A stretch of DNA of 54,640 nt from JBGTGG01 sp964398945 (GTDB taxonomy: Bacteria; Bacteroidota; Bacteroidia; Cytophagales; Cyclobacteriaceae), in contig CAYNOT010000024.1 of the NCBI GenBank assembly GCA_964398945.1, positions 1-54,640 of the forward strand, written 5' to 3'. The position numbers and the translations under genes are program-made. This document shows positions 1 to 7,336 of the stretch, piece by piece. Each line of letters begins with the position of its first letter. The first letter of the stretch is position 1. The notes beneath the pieces are model-generated. The model made no database searches and was not told the origin of the DNA. It saw nothing but the letters and a program-made list of their open reading frames with translations.

Positions 1-54
1 TAGAATGCCTGCCTGTCACGCAGGAGGTCGCGGGTTCGAGTCCCGTCCGGACCG
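1..54 (+). tRNA. tRNA-Asp (GTC), 3' part only
   Basis: The window opens inside a tRNA gene. The anticodon stem CCTGC/GCAGG (8-12, 20-24) encloses the loop CTGTCAC with anticodon GTC at 15-17, which reads Asp codons. The T arm is GCGGG-TTCGAGT-CCCGT (30-46), the 3' acceptor strand is CCGGACC (47-53) and the discriminator is G54. CCA is not encoded. The 5' acceptor strand and most of the D arm lie upstream of the window. Confidence 0.95.
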
Positions 55-78
55 CAATTTGGACATCAAAAAAATCAA

Positions 79-113
79 AACCGTTTAAACAGAATGTTTA
101 GGCGGTTTTTTTT
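79..113 (+). terminator. Rho-independent terminator of tRNA-Asp
   Basis: Hairpin with arms AACCG..TAAAC and GTTTA..CGGTT followed by a run of eight T. It lies 25 bases after the tRNA 3' end on the same strand, so it ends that transcript. Confidence 0.8.
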
Positions 114-293
114 GTGGCATTACCATTTAAATACCTTCTTATCAATCAATTCGATATTGATAGGGAAGTTTTGTCAACAACTTATTGATAAGGCTCGTCA
201 ACCGGGCAACCAGTAACCTGTAACCACCAACCCCAAAACCCAACACGCCTGCTAGCAGATTATTGACGGAAAATCAATACTTTTAAACCCACA

Positions 294-638
294 ATGAGCA
301 CGGTCTTGACCATAGTAAGAAACAATAAAAGGATTACATCACTGCTGACACTCAGTATAGTATTTCTTTTCCTTGCAGGGGCAAATCCGTACCAGGAAAC
401 ACACACAACTAAAACCAATTTCCTAAAAAGGTCAAATGAATTTGCAACACCTCAACTGTTGGATTCTCCTAAGGAAAATTCGGTAAGACCTGTTATCAAC
501 GACTTTCTCTTCAACTTTGACCGGGGTGAAATCATACCGGGCATTGCCCTGATGCCGGGTTCATTACGGGAACTCCTTAAGACAAATTCATTTCAGCGAA
601 ATGTATTTTACGTTTACATTTCTATAAACGCCCCATAA
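294..638 (+). CDS. hypothetical exported protein, 114 aa
   Basis: I do not recognise this protein. A hydrophobic stretch at about residues 15-30 (SLLTLSIVFLFLAG) after a basic N-terminus looks like a signal peptide or membrane anchor. The rest is polar and has no family motif that I can see. It starts at an ATG with no Shine-Dalgarno, normal for this group. A strong terminator hairpin follows 34 bases after its stop, which supports real transcription. It stands alone between tRNA-Asp and the RHS cassette array. It could also be a remnant of a longer gene. Confidence 0.5.
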   Translation: MSTVLTIVRNNKRITSLLTLSIVFLFLAGANPYQETHTTKTNFLKRSNEFATPQLLDSPKENSVRPVINDFLFNFDRGEIIPGIALMPGSLRELLKTNSFQRNVFYVYISINAP

Positions 639-671
639 CAAATCCAGATCGATAAGGATCCGCTTGGAAAT

Positions 672-707
672 GCAACCCCTGAATGCATGCAGGGGTTGTG
701 CCTTTTT
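672..707 (+). terminator. Rho-independent terminator
   Basis: Perfect-looking stem GCAACCCCTG / CAGGGGTTGTGC with a short loop followed by CCTTTTTG. It lies directly downstream of the 294-638 gene. Confidence 0.8.
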
Positions 708-730
708 GTTTATACCTCAAAAAAATCCTG

Positions 731-834
731 TGAAATGCCCATGAAACTTCCTTACACCAAAAGGTATGTTTAGTTGGGGCATTCCCTGTCTGCCGGACAG
801 GCAGGTATAAGTCCACTAAAAAATTAATTAACAC
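731..834 (+). promoter_or_regulatory. shared leader element, copy 1
   Basis: This stretch carries the same ordered blocks as the leaders at 14231, 21325 and 29365. They are TGAAATGCCCATG, then CTTCCTTACACC, then GGCATTCCCTGTC opening a GC hairpin (CCTGTC/GACAGG, 785-800), then an AT-rich run ending in TTAACACATGAAA. It leads straight into the small gene at 835. I infer a conserved 5' untranslated or regulatory element. No known riboswitch is recognised. Confidence 0.5.
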
Positions 835-930
835 ATGAAATCATTCATTGAAACCTTCAAAAGGCTTTGGTTTGTCTTCTTGATGATCGGCCTGTTCATT
901 GCCATGCTGGTAATGATGACCTTTTCTTGA
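835..930 (+). CDS. small single-pass membrane protein, 31 aa
   Basis: ATG at 835 opens a 31-codon frame ending in TGA at 928-930. The N-terminus is basic and aromatic (MKSFIETFKRLWF). It is followed by about 16 hydrophobic residues (VFLMIGLFIAMLVMMTF), so a single transmembrane helix fills the rest of the protein. The start codon sits in the context AACACATGAAA, the same as three other genes preceded by the shared leader. That is the main argument that it is translated. Function is unknown. A chance frame remains possible because of its length. Confidence 0.5.
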   Translation: MKSFIETFKRLWFVFLMIGLFIAMLVMMTFS

Positions 931-1030
931 ATTGCAACAGATATAATTTAAACGACCCGGAAACATAATACTTTTTGGTTCAATCTTACTTTTTATAACA
1001 TTGTTGCGAAGTAAGACATCCTTTAAATTC

Positions 1031-1070
1031 GGCATACCTACACTATTATTATTCTTATTGTAGGTATGCC
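1031..1070. repeat. 12-bp inverted repeat in the 931-1249 intergenic stretch
   Basis: GGCATACCTACA (1031-1042) and TGTAGGTATGCC (1059-1070) form a perfect 12-bp stem around an AT-rich 16-base loop. No T-run follows, so it is not a clear terminator. Apart from this palindrome and the toxin tail at 1160, I see nothing in 931-1249. Confidence 0.6.
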
Positions 1071-1159
1071 GGCTGGTTGCTGCCGTACTCTCCATTCTGC
1101 GCACCAGAAATATAGGACTTAAAGGCAACAGGCCTTTATTGGAATTTTGAAAGCGGTAG

Positions 1160-1243
1160 CAAGTGATACCAGCGTCAGGAAAAACACCAGTTAAAGCCAG
1201 AGTAATGAAAGGAGTTGAAAAATCATTAGATCAAGTACATTAA
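1160..1243 (+). pseudogene. orphan tail of an RHS C-terminal (toxin) domain
   Basis: A 27-codon open stretch begins right after an in-frame TAG at 1157-1159 and ends with TAA at 1241-1243. It reads ..VIPASGKTPVKARVMKG.. and ends in SLDQVH. It has protein-like composition, has no start of its own, and lies 6 bases before a small membrane gene. That is the order seen in the later cassettes, with toxin end, then immunity gene, then next RHS fragment. I infer that it is the last piece of a displaced toxin domain. The toxin family is not recognised. Confidence 0.4.
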
Positions 1244-1249
1244 TAAATT

Positions 1250-1444
1250 ATGGAGATACTTATTGAGATTATTTTTGTTTTATTTTTTGGTACAGTAGGT
1301 GTTTTTCTTCTTTGGTTGCTCAAAGGCAGAAGGAAGAGTTTTGGCGAGATTTTTGAAATTCACGGTTACACAATAGGTATATTATTTCTATTATTAATAG
1401 CTATTCTTATTGGACTTTATCGAACTTTTTTTGTTCCTATTTAG
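1250..1444 (+). CDS. small two-helix membrane protein, probable immunity protein of cassette 0
   Basis: The 64-residue product has two hydrophobic segments (about 4-24 and 43-60) separated by a basic loop (LKGRRKSFGE). It ends at the point where the next RHS homology begins, since LASK of cassette 1 is read from 1441 in another frame and overlaps the stop codon. Position and membrane nature match the immunity genes of the downstream cassettes. No family is recognised. The immunity role is inferred from gene order only. Confidence 0.55.
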   Translation: MEILIEIIFVLFFGTVGVFLLWLLKGRRKSFGEIFEIHGYTIGILFLLLIAILIGLYRTFFVPI

Positions 1445-1968
1445 CAAGCAAAGTGGGCTTTGGATTAGGGGGAGATTTTGACGGTGAGTTTGGCGTATAT
1501 AATGGAACCTTTGCGGATGCCTATCAAAGTTATAAAGGGCATATATACTATGGAGATGATCCAATAAACGGCAGCACACCATTGCCTCTTGCCGGGTACT
1601 TCGATTACGCCAACAGCGAGGGGGATGGCCCGAAGGCATATTTGAACTGGCTCTTGTTTGATGAAGGTTTCAACCTTGTTGATGGCGGCTTTAACCGGAT
1701 GAGCAAAGTGGAGAAAGAAACGGGCAACGATGTGCCGCATGAAAAACTTGAACATGATCTTTACATTGCCCAACCGGGCTATATATACATCTACTTCAGC
1801 AATGAAGAAGAAACACCGGTAGAGGTATACTTTGATGATTTTCGTGTGGAACATGTTACAGTGCATGTGTCACAGGCAACAGTAACAACCCGGTCAACAG
1901 TGTTGATGCAGATGGTGGATGGGACAATGTGTATACATCCACCAATCCAAACAAGCAAACTGTTATAG
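1441..1968 (+). pseudogene. RHS cassette 1, truncated core with internal deletion and frameshift
   Basis: The formal frame runs from GTG 1453 to 1968, and homology is seen from 1441 to about 1875. It parallels cassette 2: LASK..G, then AYLNWLLFDEGFNLVDGG against AYLNYILFDEDMVMVDAG, then GYIYIYFSNEEE and VYFDDFRVEH. After FDDFRVEH the whole YGYQGQF..YDPVIGRW..DP core is missing. The NNPVNSVDADGGW junction appears in a different frame from about 1875. The residues read past that point in this frame are out-of-frame nonsense. The cassette has therefore lost about 60 codons and its reading frame into the toxin domain. Confidence 0.7.
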
Positions 1969-2570
1969 TTAAGACGAACGACAATTTTGACCGCGTGTTC
2001 ATTGATGGTGAATTTGCATCACTTCAAAATAAAGGTTGGGGGCAAAGTTTTTTTTCGGATGCCAGAATCTTTAATGGCCCAAGTGCCTTGTCTTTTGTAT
2101 CAGCATTTGGTGACAATCTTCAGAATCAAGATTTCTTTTTAAACCAGCTTAAGTACGTAAGGTCAGAGAACGAGAAGGCAGCACTTTTTGCATCCCGTGT
2201 TTCTTCTAAAGACCCCACTATTCTATATGCAGTTGGGGCACTGGCCGTAGCTCCAATTCTAGCGGGTGAGTTGATAGCTGTCTCTCCTATATTAGCTTCT
2301 GGGGCCAATCAACTTGCTTGGGATGCTGGAGCACTTTATAACGCTTCGAATTTAGTAGTGAGTGCTGGCCTTAGGAGACTTGCCTATAGTACTGCTATGT
2401 ATGGAAGGCCTATTCTTTTGTCTCCTGCTGTTGGAACTGCTGCATGGAAGGCTGGGCACAAGACGTTTGTAGAGTTAATTCACTTCAGCAGAAAGGGTAA
2501 TGTTGATATTTTCAAAACAGGAAAGAATGTATATGAAACATATAAGAAAATTGACAGGATATTAGATTGA
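1929..2570 (+). CDS. RHS C-terminal toxin-like domain of cassette 1
   Basis: The reading frame is open from before 1880, where it encodes NNPVNSVDADGG, the standard end of the RHS core after which toxin domains begin. GTG 1929 is the first usable internal start. The 213-residue product has a polar N-terminal half and then a long Ala/Gly-rich hydrophobic stretch (about 100-125, ILYAVGALAVAPILAGELIA). Its C-terminus is helical (VYETYKKIDRILD). The hydrophobic segment suggests action on membranes. That is inference, and no toxin family is recognised. The next gene starts 5 bases after its stop and is a membrane protein, as expected for an immunity partner. It is probably silent unless recombined onto a driver. 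Confidence 0.6.
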   Translation: MYTSTNPNKQTVIVKTNDNFDRVFIDGEFASLQNKGWGQSFFSDARIFNGPSALSFVSAFGDNLQNQDFFLNQLKYVRSENEKAALFASRVSSKDPTILYAVGALAVAPILAGELIAVSPILASGANQLAWDAGALYNASNLVVSAGLRRLAYSTAMYGRPILLSPAVGTAAWKAGHKTFVELIHFSRKGNVDIFKTGKNVYETYKKIDRILD

Positions 2571-2575
2571 ACTAC

Positions 2576-3229
2576 ATGGAGTATAGAATAGGGAAGGATA
2601 AAGTGCTGGCGTTTTGCTCTTTCATGAACATGACGAGTGATGCGTTTGATTTAAAAAGAATTAGTAATGGTCAGGATTTTATCGACCAAATTATTTTACT
2701 CTTTAAAGACGACCATAGAATTTTCAATTCTTTTGTTTACAAAATTTTTGACCTGAGAGTTAGACACTCTCTTGCAGAGAATTATTCCGAGGAAGGCTTT
2801 AAAGATGATCAACCAATTGAAGACTTATTGCCAAGGGATTTAGGAGGTGGTCGATTAAAAAAATTGGAATCAGAATTAAGGTTGATTTTTCCCCGTCCAG
2901 TTTTATCGAAAGCAAGCTTTTTAGTTCAACTATTATTGTTTTTAGTTCCGCTTGCCCTGGTGATTATTGCCTTGATGATAGTGCGCGTAGAATTTTTAAT
3001 TGTGCTGTATGGTGTGGTTAAATTTGGTGCTGTTATTTTTTTGATAAGTGTCCCATACATAATAGGTTATTTTATTTTTCCAAGATTTTTTCAGGCATCA
3101 GAGCTATTGAATGTTAAGACTTACCATGACCTAGTGCAGGATTTGGTTCTGATGAATCGATATTATCTAGCAGAAGATGACTTTAAACACGCTAGGGAAG
3201 AATTAAAGAGTCTTATAGAATCATTGTAG
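2576..3229 (+). CDS. membrane protein, probable immunity protein of cassette 1
   Basis: ATG 2576 follows the toxin stop by 5 bases. A TTG at 2567 overlapping that stop is an alternative start. The product is about 217 residues. The first 120 are soluble and acidic, then two strong hydrophobic segments (FLVQLLLFLVPLALVIIALM and the IVLYGVVKFG..VPYIIGYFIF stretch), then a charged helical tail. The gene is AT-rich compared with the RHS fragments on either side. Its stop (TAG 3227-3229) is 2 bases before the next RHS fragment at 3232. I infer immunity from this position. No family is recognised. Confidence 0.65.
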   Translation: MEYRIGKDKVLAFCSFMNMTSDAFDLKRISNGQDFIDQIILLFKDDHRIFNSFVYKIFDLRVRHSLAENYSEEGFKDDQPIEDLLPRDLGGGRLKKLESELRLIFPRPVLSKASFLVQLLLFLVPLALVIIALMIVRVEFLIVLYGVVKFGAVIFLISVPYIIGYFIFPRFFQASELLNVKTYHDLVQDLVLMNRYYLAEDDFKHAREELKSLIESL

Positions 3230-3231
3230 CT

Positions 3232-4815
3232 ATGGACACCACCAACCCGCGCGTGGAAGAAATGGAATACTTCACCAACCTTTTTGAAACCGGGGTGACC
3301 GACTGGCGCATGAACCACACCGCACCAATGCCCGGGCGGGAAGAAAACCCGAACAAGGCCGCGTACCTCTACTGGATAGACGGGCAGACAGTAGATAAAT
3401 CCGTGGGCCCTGCCATCGGCCTGAAAGTAAACGCAGGCGACAAGCTCGATATTGAAACGTATGCACGCTATGAAAACAAAACAAGTTACAACAGGGACAT
3501 AAGCCTGGTTGCACTGGCCTCGTTGCTGGGCAACAACTTTGCATATACAGGATTGTTTGAAGGCTCTACAGTAACACAAACCATCAGTGCATTCAATGGT
3601 GCGCTGGGTGTAGCAGGCTTTATGGGCGATGGCCTTGAAGGTGACATACCATTTGCTTACCTTAACTATATTTTATTTGATGAGGACATGGTTATGGTTG
3701 ATGCAGGGTGGAAGCGGGTAAGCGAGGCTGCGGGCTTTGAGCCCGGTGAGGAAGCATTACCGAACATGCACGAGCGGGTGGCTTTTGATTTGCCGGTTGT
3801 TGCGGAGAACAACGGCTACATTTATATATGGGTGAGCAACGAAAGCGAAAACACGAAAGTGTGGTTTGACGACCTTGCCATTAAGCACAGCACTTCGCTT
3901 GTGCAACAAGCCACAGACTATGGTGCGTGGGGCGATGTGTTAAGGGAGCAAAAAGCAGATGAAACTGCTTATCGTTACGGCTACCAAGGCCAGTTTGCAG
4001 AAAAGGATGAAGAGACGGGATGGAACCATTTTGAGTTACGTGAATATGACCCGGTGATTGGAAGGTGGTTAGTAATTGATCCAAAAAGACAACACTGGAG
4101 TCCTTACCTAGCAATGAGTAACAATCCAGTTAGTGGGATTGATCCTGATGGCGGTTATTCAAAATTTGGGGCTAGATGGAGGAGTTTCTTTCATCCGGGC
4201 AGTGAATATGCTCACGTGGCTCTAGGTAAGGATGGTTGGGGAGTTGTATTTTCATCAAGACGAGAGGATAGCTACGGTTCATATACACAATTTGAGGTTT
4301 TTACAAAGGGGAATATTGTTTTTGGATTTGAAGGCCTTGGTATTGAAGCTGGGATAGATTTGCACTGGAAATATGGAGGCTTGTACACCAATGATTTAGC
4401 AGGCAGTGTAGGAGGGGAAGCTGACTTATTTAGTATGACAGTTTTGAGATTTAACCCCAAATTAGTCATTGATTTTGGAGGCGAAGGTTTTAAAGGGTCT
4501 ACTTGGGGATTTGAATATGCAGGTCAAAATGGAAAAATCCAATTACATCAAGGCCTCAGAATGGAAGGGGGATTTGATGTTAAGGCGGGAGCTCAATACA
4601 GTTATGATTTAAATACTGGTGAGGTAAAACTTGTTAATAAATTTACAGGCAGTGGCACTCTACTGACTGAGATAAGACAAGTTCATTATGGTGCTCATGG
4701 AGGAAAATTGATGACGGGGTTTCAAGAAGAAGTAGGGAAAAGCATCCATACTGGAGGCGGCTTGAGTCATGGTTTGTCAGCTGGCTTTAACATTCAAATG
4801 ACAATCAAAAATTAA
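3232..4815 (+). CDS. RHS cassette 2: truncated RHS core with C-terminal toxin-like domain
   Basis: 527 residues. Residues 1-210 are a beta-sandwich-like segment that sits between DHLGNVRAVV and the core in cassette 3, ending in VWFDDLAIKH. About 235-300 is the RHS repeat-associated core (YGYQGQFAEKDEETGWNHFE, YDPVIGRWLVIDP, MSNNPVSGIDPDGG). From about 302 an unrelated C-terminal domain of about 225 residues begins, Gly-rich and beta-like, with no transmembrane segment. The protein lacks the YD-repeat shell needed for a functional RHS toxin, so it is an orphan tip. Bases 3232-3650 are about 97% identical to 8031-8449. The next gene overlaps its stop by one base (TAATG). Confidence 0.85.
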   Translation: MDTTNPRVEEMEYFTNLFETGVTDWRMNHTAPMPGREENPNKAAYLYWIDGQTVDKSVGPAIGLKVNAGDKLDIETYARYENKTSYNRDISLVALASLLGNNFAYTGLFEGSTVTQTISAFNGALGVAGFMGDGLEGDIPFAYLNYILFDEDMVMVDAGWKRVSEAAGFEPGEEALPNMHERVAFDLPVVAENNGYIYIWVSNESENTKVWFDDLAIKHSTSLVQQATDYGAWGDVLREQKADETAYRYGYQGQFAEKDEETGWNHFELREYDPVIGRWLVIDPKRQHWSPYLAMSNNPVSGIDPDGGYSKFGARWRSFFHPGSEYAHVALGKDGWGVVFSSRREDSYGSYTQFEVFTKGNIVFGFEGLGIEAGIDLHWKYGGLYTNDLAGSVGGEADLFSMTVLRFNPKLVIDFGGEGFKGSTWGFEYAGQNGKIQLHQGLRMEGGFDVKAGAQYSYDLNTGEVKLVNKFTGSGTLLTEIRQVHYGAHGGKLMTGFQEEVGKSIHTGGGLSHGLSAGFNIQMTIKN

Positions 4816-5198
4816 TGCAATATTTTATAGTATTACTGGCTAGTTGGTTCTTGATTGGCGGAATAGTTTCCTTATTTCGACAATTACCAAAACTTCGTAA
4901 TGTGGTTATAATTAACGGGAAGATTATTGATTGGATAAAAAACACCTCCTACTTTGGGTTCCCAAGTTATACGCCCATCGTTGAATTTCTGGATAAAGAA
5001 AAAAATAGTTTGGTAAAAATACCACTTAATAAGGATTTGATTTCCGGATTTTTCTTTCGGAGACAGGTAAAGATTTGGATTATTATCAATAGACAAGGTG
5101 CCGCCCGAGCTCTTGTTGGTAGTTTAATGGAATTTTTGCTTCCTATCGGCATGATAATACTTGGAGTTGTGTTGTTGTTCCAACTGGCTTCAATATAG
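4815..5198 (+). CDS. DUF3592-like membrane protein, probable immunity protein of cassette 2
   Basis: 127 residues with an N-terminal helix (about 3-22) and a C-terminal helix (about 105-125) around a soluble beta-rich loop. The loop carries the pattern VVIINGKIIDW...YTPIVEF typical of DUF3592. It starts at 4815, sharing the A of the preceding TAA, so it is translationally coupled to the RHS/toxin gene. Four bases after its stop an RHS remnant starts at 5202. The DUF3592 assignment comes from pattern recognition. The immunity role is inferred from coupling and position. Confidence 0.7.
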   Translation: MQYFIVLLASWFLIGGIVSLFRQLPKLRNVVIINGKIIDWIKNTSYFGFPSYTPIVEFLDKEKNSLVKIPLNKDLISGFFFRRQVKIWIIINRQGAARALVGSLMEFLLPIGMIILGVVLLFQLASI

Positions 5199-5201
5199 TT
5201 T

Positions 5202-5297
5202 ATGACAGACGCAGGCTGGCAACGTCTTACTGAAAAAGCAGGCTTCAAAATTGAAATTCCTATTAGAGCATTTAAGGAAGGAAAAATAGGATTTTAA
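5202..5297 (+). pseudogene. short RHS cassette remnant
   Basis: 31 codons from ATG 5202 to TAA 5297 read MTDAGWQRLTEKAGF and then diverge. This matches MVDAGWKRVSEAAGFEP of cassette 2. It is the shortest RHS fragment in the array and begins 4 bases after the immunity stop, like the other cassettes. I read it as the scar of a further cassette whose toxin domain has been lost. Confidence 0.65.
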
Positions 5298-5309
5298 TTC
5301 CATGCGCAG

Positions 5310-5843
5310 ATGAAAATACTAATAGTAGAGCTTATAGGATTTGTCCTGATAGCATTGTCTCTTAAAATACTTCTACAACTCAGAAGTATGAACAAGATCG
5401 CAGTTTTTAACTTTGAAGATGCTTCACATGAATTTAAAATTGAAAAGCCGGGGTATTATTCTATCTCAATACTTGGTGCCGGATTTGTTCGTGAGGTTGA
5501 AAGAGTAGTCATCAAGTTAACTTTGGATAACAGTAATTCTCCCGAAGTTGGTGTTAATAAAATTGTTCCACGTTTTATAAAGGAAAAACAGATGGGAATT
5601 GAGTACTGGGGATTTTCTACAGATAGTATTGGATGGTATTTCATAACTCTTTCCAACTTGGAGCATGTAGAAGCAAAAAGTTCTATGCTTAGATCAAAAA
5701 GACTATTTGAATCACCGATAGATCATAGCAATCTCAGGATTTTTATTCATCAGAGTATACCACCTTTACATAAGTTGATTTCTATTGTGTCATTAATTTT
5801 TGGCACAGGTCTAATTGTCTTTGGACTACTGGCGGAATTGTAA
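5310..5843 (+). CDS. two-helix membrane protein, possible orphan immunity protein
   Basis: 177 residues. There is an N-terminal transmembrane helix (about 3-24, VELIGFVLIALSLKILLQL) and a second near the C-terminus (about 155-175, IVSLIFGTGLIVFGLL). Between them lies a beta-rich domain of about 125 residues (GYYSISILGAGFVREVERVV). It lies 12 bases after the RHS remnant at 5202-5297, where an immunity gene would be expected. No family is recognised. AT-rich like the other accessory genes here. Confidence 0.6.
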   Translation: MKILIVELIGFVLIALSLKILLQLRSMNKIAVFNFEDASHEFKIEKPGYYSISILGAGFVREVERVVIKLTLDNSNSPEVGVNKIVPRFIKEKQMGIEYWGFSTDSIGWYFITLSNLEHVEAKSSMLRSKRLFESPIDHSNLRIFIHQSIPPLHKLISIVSLIFGTGLIVFGLLAEL

Positions 5844-5866
5844 GATTGGATTTAAAAGATAGACGT

Positions 5867-6412
5867 ATGCAAAAAATTTATTTAGTTTTAATTTGTTTAT
5901 CTATTTTCACATGCGGTTCCAATAAAAACGAGAAACCGATTGATGAAGAATCAAAATCAGATAGAACAAAATTTGAAATTGATAATTTTGACATTTCTTT
6001 TCAGCTACCTGAAGGTTGGCAAGTTGCGATAGACTCATCTAACATTGTCGCGATAAAAGACAATTGCTTAACAAATCCTGGGTTTTGTTCTAATCTTGTT
6101 ATCAGGACCCTGGATAATGTCGACCAATTGACTATGGAAGAAATAGTAAATCTATATATTCAAGGTCTAGATAAACGTTTTGAAGAAGTGAGGGTCGTAA
6201 AGATTTCAGATGAGAAGATTAATTCTGTAGAATTTAAGGTTATAGATTATAAGTTGTTTGAAAATGGTGTTAATCTTGGAAGTACCTATGCTTTTGCAAT
6301 AATTAAGAGTAAAATTATTTCTTTAAATTTTGCGGCAGAAAATGTGCCTGAAGGAAATTATCTAAAGAGGAGAGAAGTATTTTCAGAGGTTTTCAATTCT
6401 ATTGAATTTTAG
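5867..6412 (+). CDS. lipoprotein, PsbP/DUF1795-like, possible immunity protein
   Basis: I chose ATG 5867 rather than the upstream TTG 5846, because it gives a clean lipoprotein signal (MQKIYLVLICLSIFTC) with the lipobox Cys at residue 16. The mature part of about 165 residues has the pattern FQLPEGWQVAIDSSNIVAIKD seen in PsbP-like/DUF1795 proteins. It starts 23 bases after the preceding membrane gene, so they are probably co-transcribed. Its end overlaps the end of the minus-strand gene at 6399 by 14 bases. Role unknown. Its position in the cassette array suggests immunity or surface function. Confidence 0.6.
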   Translation: MQKIYLVLICLSIFTCGSNKNEKPIDEESKSDRTKFEIDNFDISFQLPEGWQVAIDSSNIVAIKDNCLTNPGFCSNLVIRTLDNVDQLTMEEIVNLYIQGLDKRFEEVRVVKISDEKINSVEFKVIDYKLFENGVNLGSTYAFAIIKSKIISLNFAAENVPEGNYLKRREVFSEVFNSIEF

Positions 6413-6965
6413 GCCTCCATAAATTATCAAATGCTTTTAGTTCTTTAAAAAAACCTCCTCCACTAATTATAAACTCTACATCCTCTGGGCTATCGTGGAG
6501 AGCAATTACAGTTAAGCTAACCAAAAATATTAATAATTTTGTGGATATGCCGTCATCAGATATTAGTTTATATGTTTTGACTCCGCCTATAACAATTGGG
6601 TTAACCTCAAAAGTTGCAAATTGATTATCGTTCAAAAAATATGATACCATATTATTCCGGTGAAAAATTATTAGATAATTTTTATTGTTCATTGTAAATA
6701 ACATGTGTGGCATTTTTTCTTTGTACTCTACAACAACGTTTTTAATATCTTCATGAAAGAATTGTACAAGCATTTTGAAGTTTAGATTAAAAAAAGGAAT
6801 TTTTGTTTTAATTTTAAAAATTATACATTCACAGTTTTCGATTGTATCCAATCGCCATATGTTTCGCCAAAATTCTTTTTTTAATTTTCCATTAAATATT
6901 GGGATCGAATGTTGATCTTCTCCTATTTTTAAATTGTAACCATTATAAGTAATAGCTAGTTTCAT
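6399..6965 (-). CDS. hypothetical protein, about 188 aa
   Basis: The only minus-strand gene in the array. A GTG at 6974 and an ATG at 6965 are both in frame, and I prefer the ATG. The product is very AT-coded, with many Phe, Ile, Lys and Asn. One hydrophobic segment lies near the C-terminus (about 145-160, TKLLIFLVSLTVIAL). Its tail overlaps the tail of the lipoprotein gene on the other strand. No family is recognised. Codon use like the immunity-type genes suggests the same acquired origin. Confidence 0.55.
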   Translation of the reverse strand: MKLAITYNGYNLKIGEDQHSIPIFNGKLKKEFWRNIWRLDTIENCECIIFKIKTKIPFFNLNFKMLVQFFHEDIKNVVVEYKEKMPHMLFTMNNKNYLIIFHRNNMVSYFLNDNQFATFEVNPIVIGGVKTYKLISDDGISTKLLIFLVSLTVIALHDSPEDVEFIISGGGFFKELKAFDNLWRPKIQ

Positions 6966-7114
6966 TTTTACCACTTATGAAAAATCCTACCACGGAACTT
7001 GTTAGTGAATATGCAAGTATCTGTCTTTTTTAAAATTACACATTTAATCCAGATCAGACAACCCGATCAGGTTCTCTACGAATAACCCTAATCTGATACG
7101 ATAAGACGTAAATA

Positions 7115-7336
7115 ATGAAAATAAGAATGTTAATTTTTTTATTGCTACTATCGAGGAGTTTTTTTAGACATAAAAAAGTTGGAATTCATATTGAATACTA
7201 TGAAGAAAGGGATTTTGCGAAAAAGTCAGAAGTTGAATATGTGATAGTTGGAGATAAAAACTATGATTACAGTTTTTCAAATAATTTTAATTTGGTATCC
7301 CGAATTTTTATATCCTCATTAGTTTATGAGAAATAA
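7115..7336 (+). CDS. hypothetical small protein, 73 aa
   Basis: Starts with a short hydrophobic stretch (MKIRMLIFLLLLSRSFF) that resembles a lipoprotein signal without its Cys, so the protein may be a damaged lipoprotein or a membrane-anchored one. The remaining 55 residues are polar (EYYEERDFAKKSEVEYVIVG). Its 3' end overlaps the start of the next gene by 11 bases. Strongly AT-rich. No family is recognised. Confidence 0.45.
   Translation: MKIRMLIFLLLLSRSFFRHKKVGIHIEYYEERDFAKKSEVEYVIVGDKNYDYSFSNNFNLVSRIFISSLVYEK

Noticed and set aside
841..1128. Minus-strand 95-codon frame opposite the small membrane gene
   Set aside because: It runs through the palindrome at 1031-1070 and opposite the more convincing 31-residue gene. 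It has no motif or start context.
3163..3579. Long minus-strand frames opposite RHS cassettes (also 7931-8491)
   Set aside because: They mirror the RHS coding frame and recur only because the RHS segments are duplicated. They are Cys/Arg-rich shadows.
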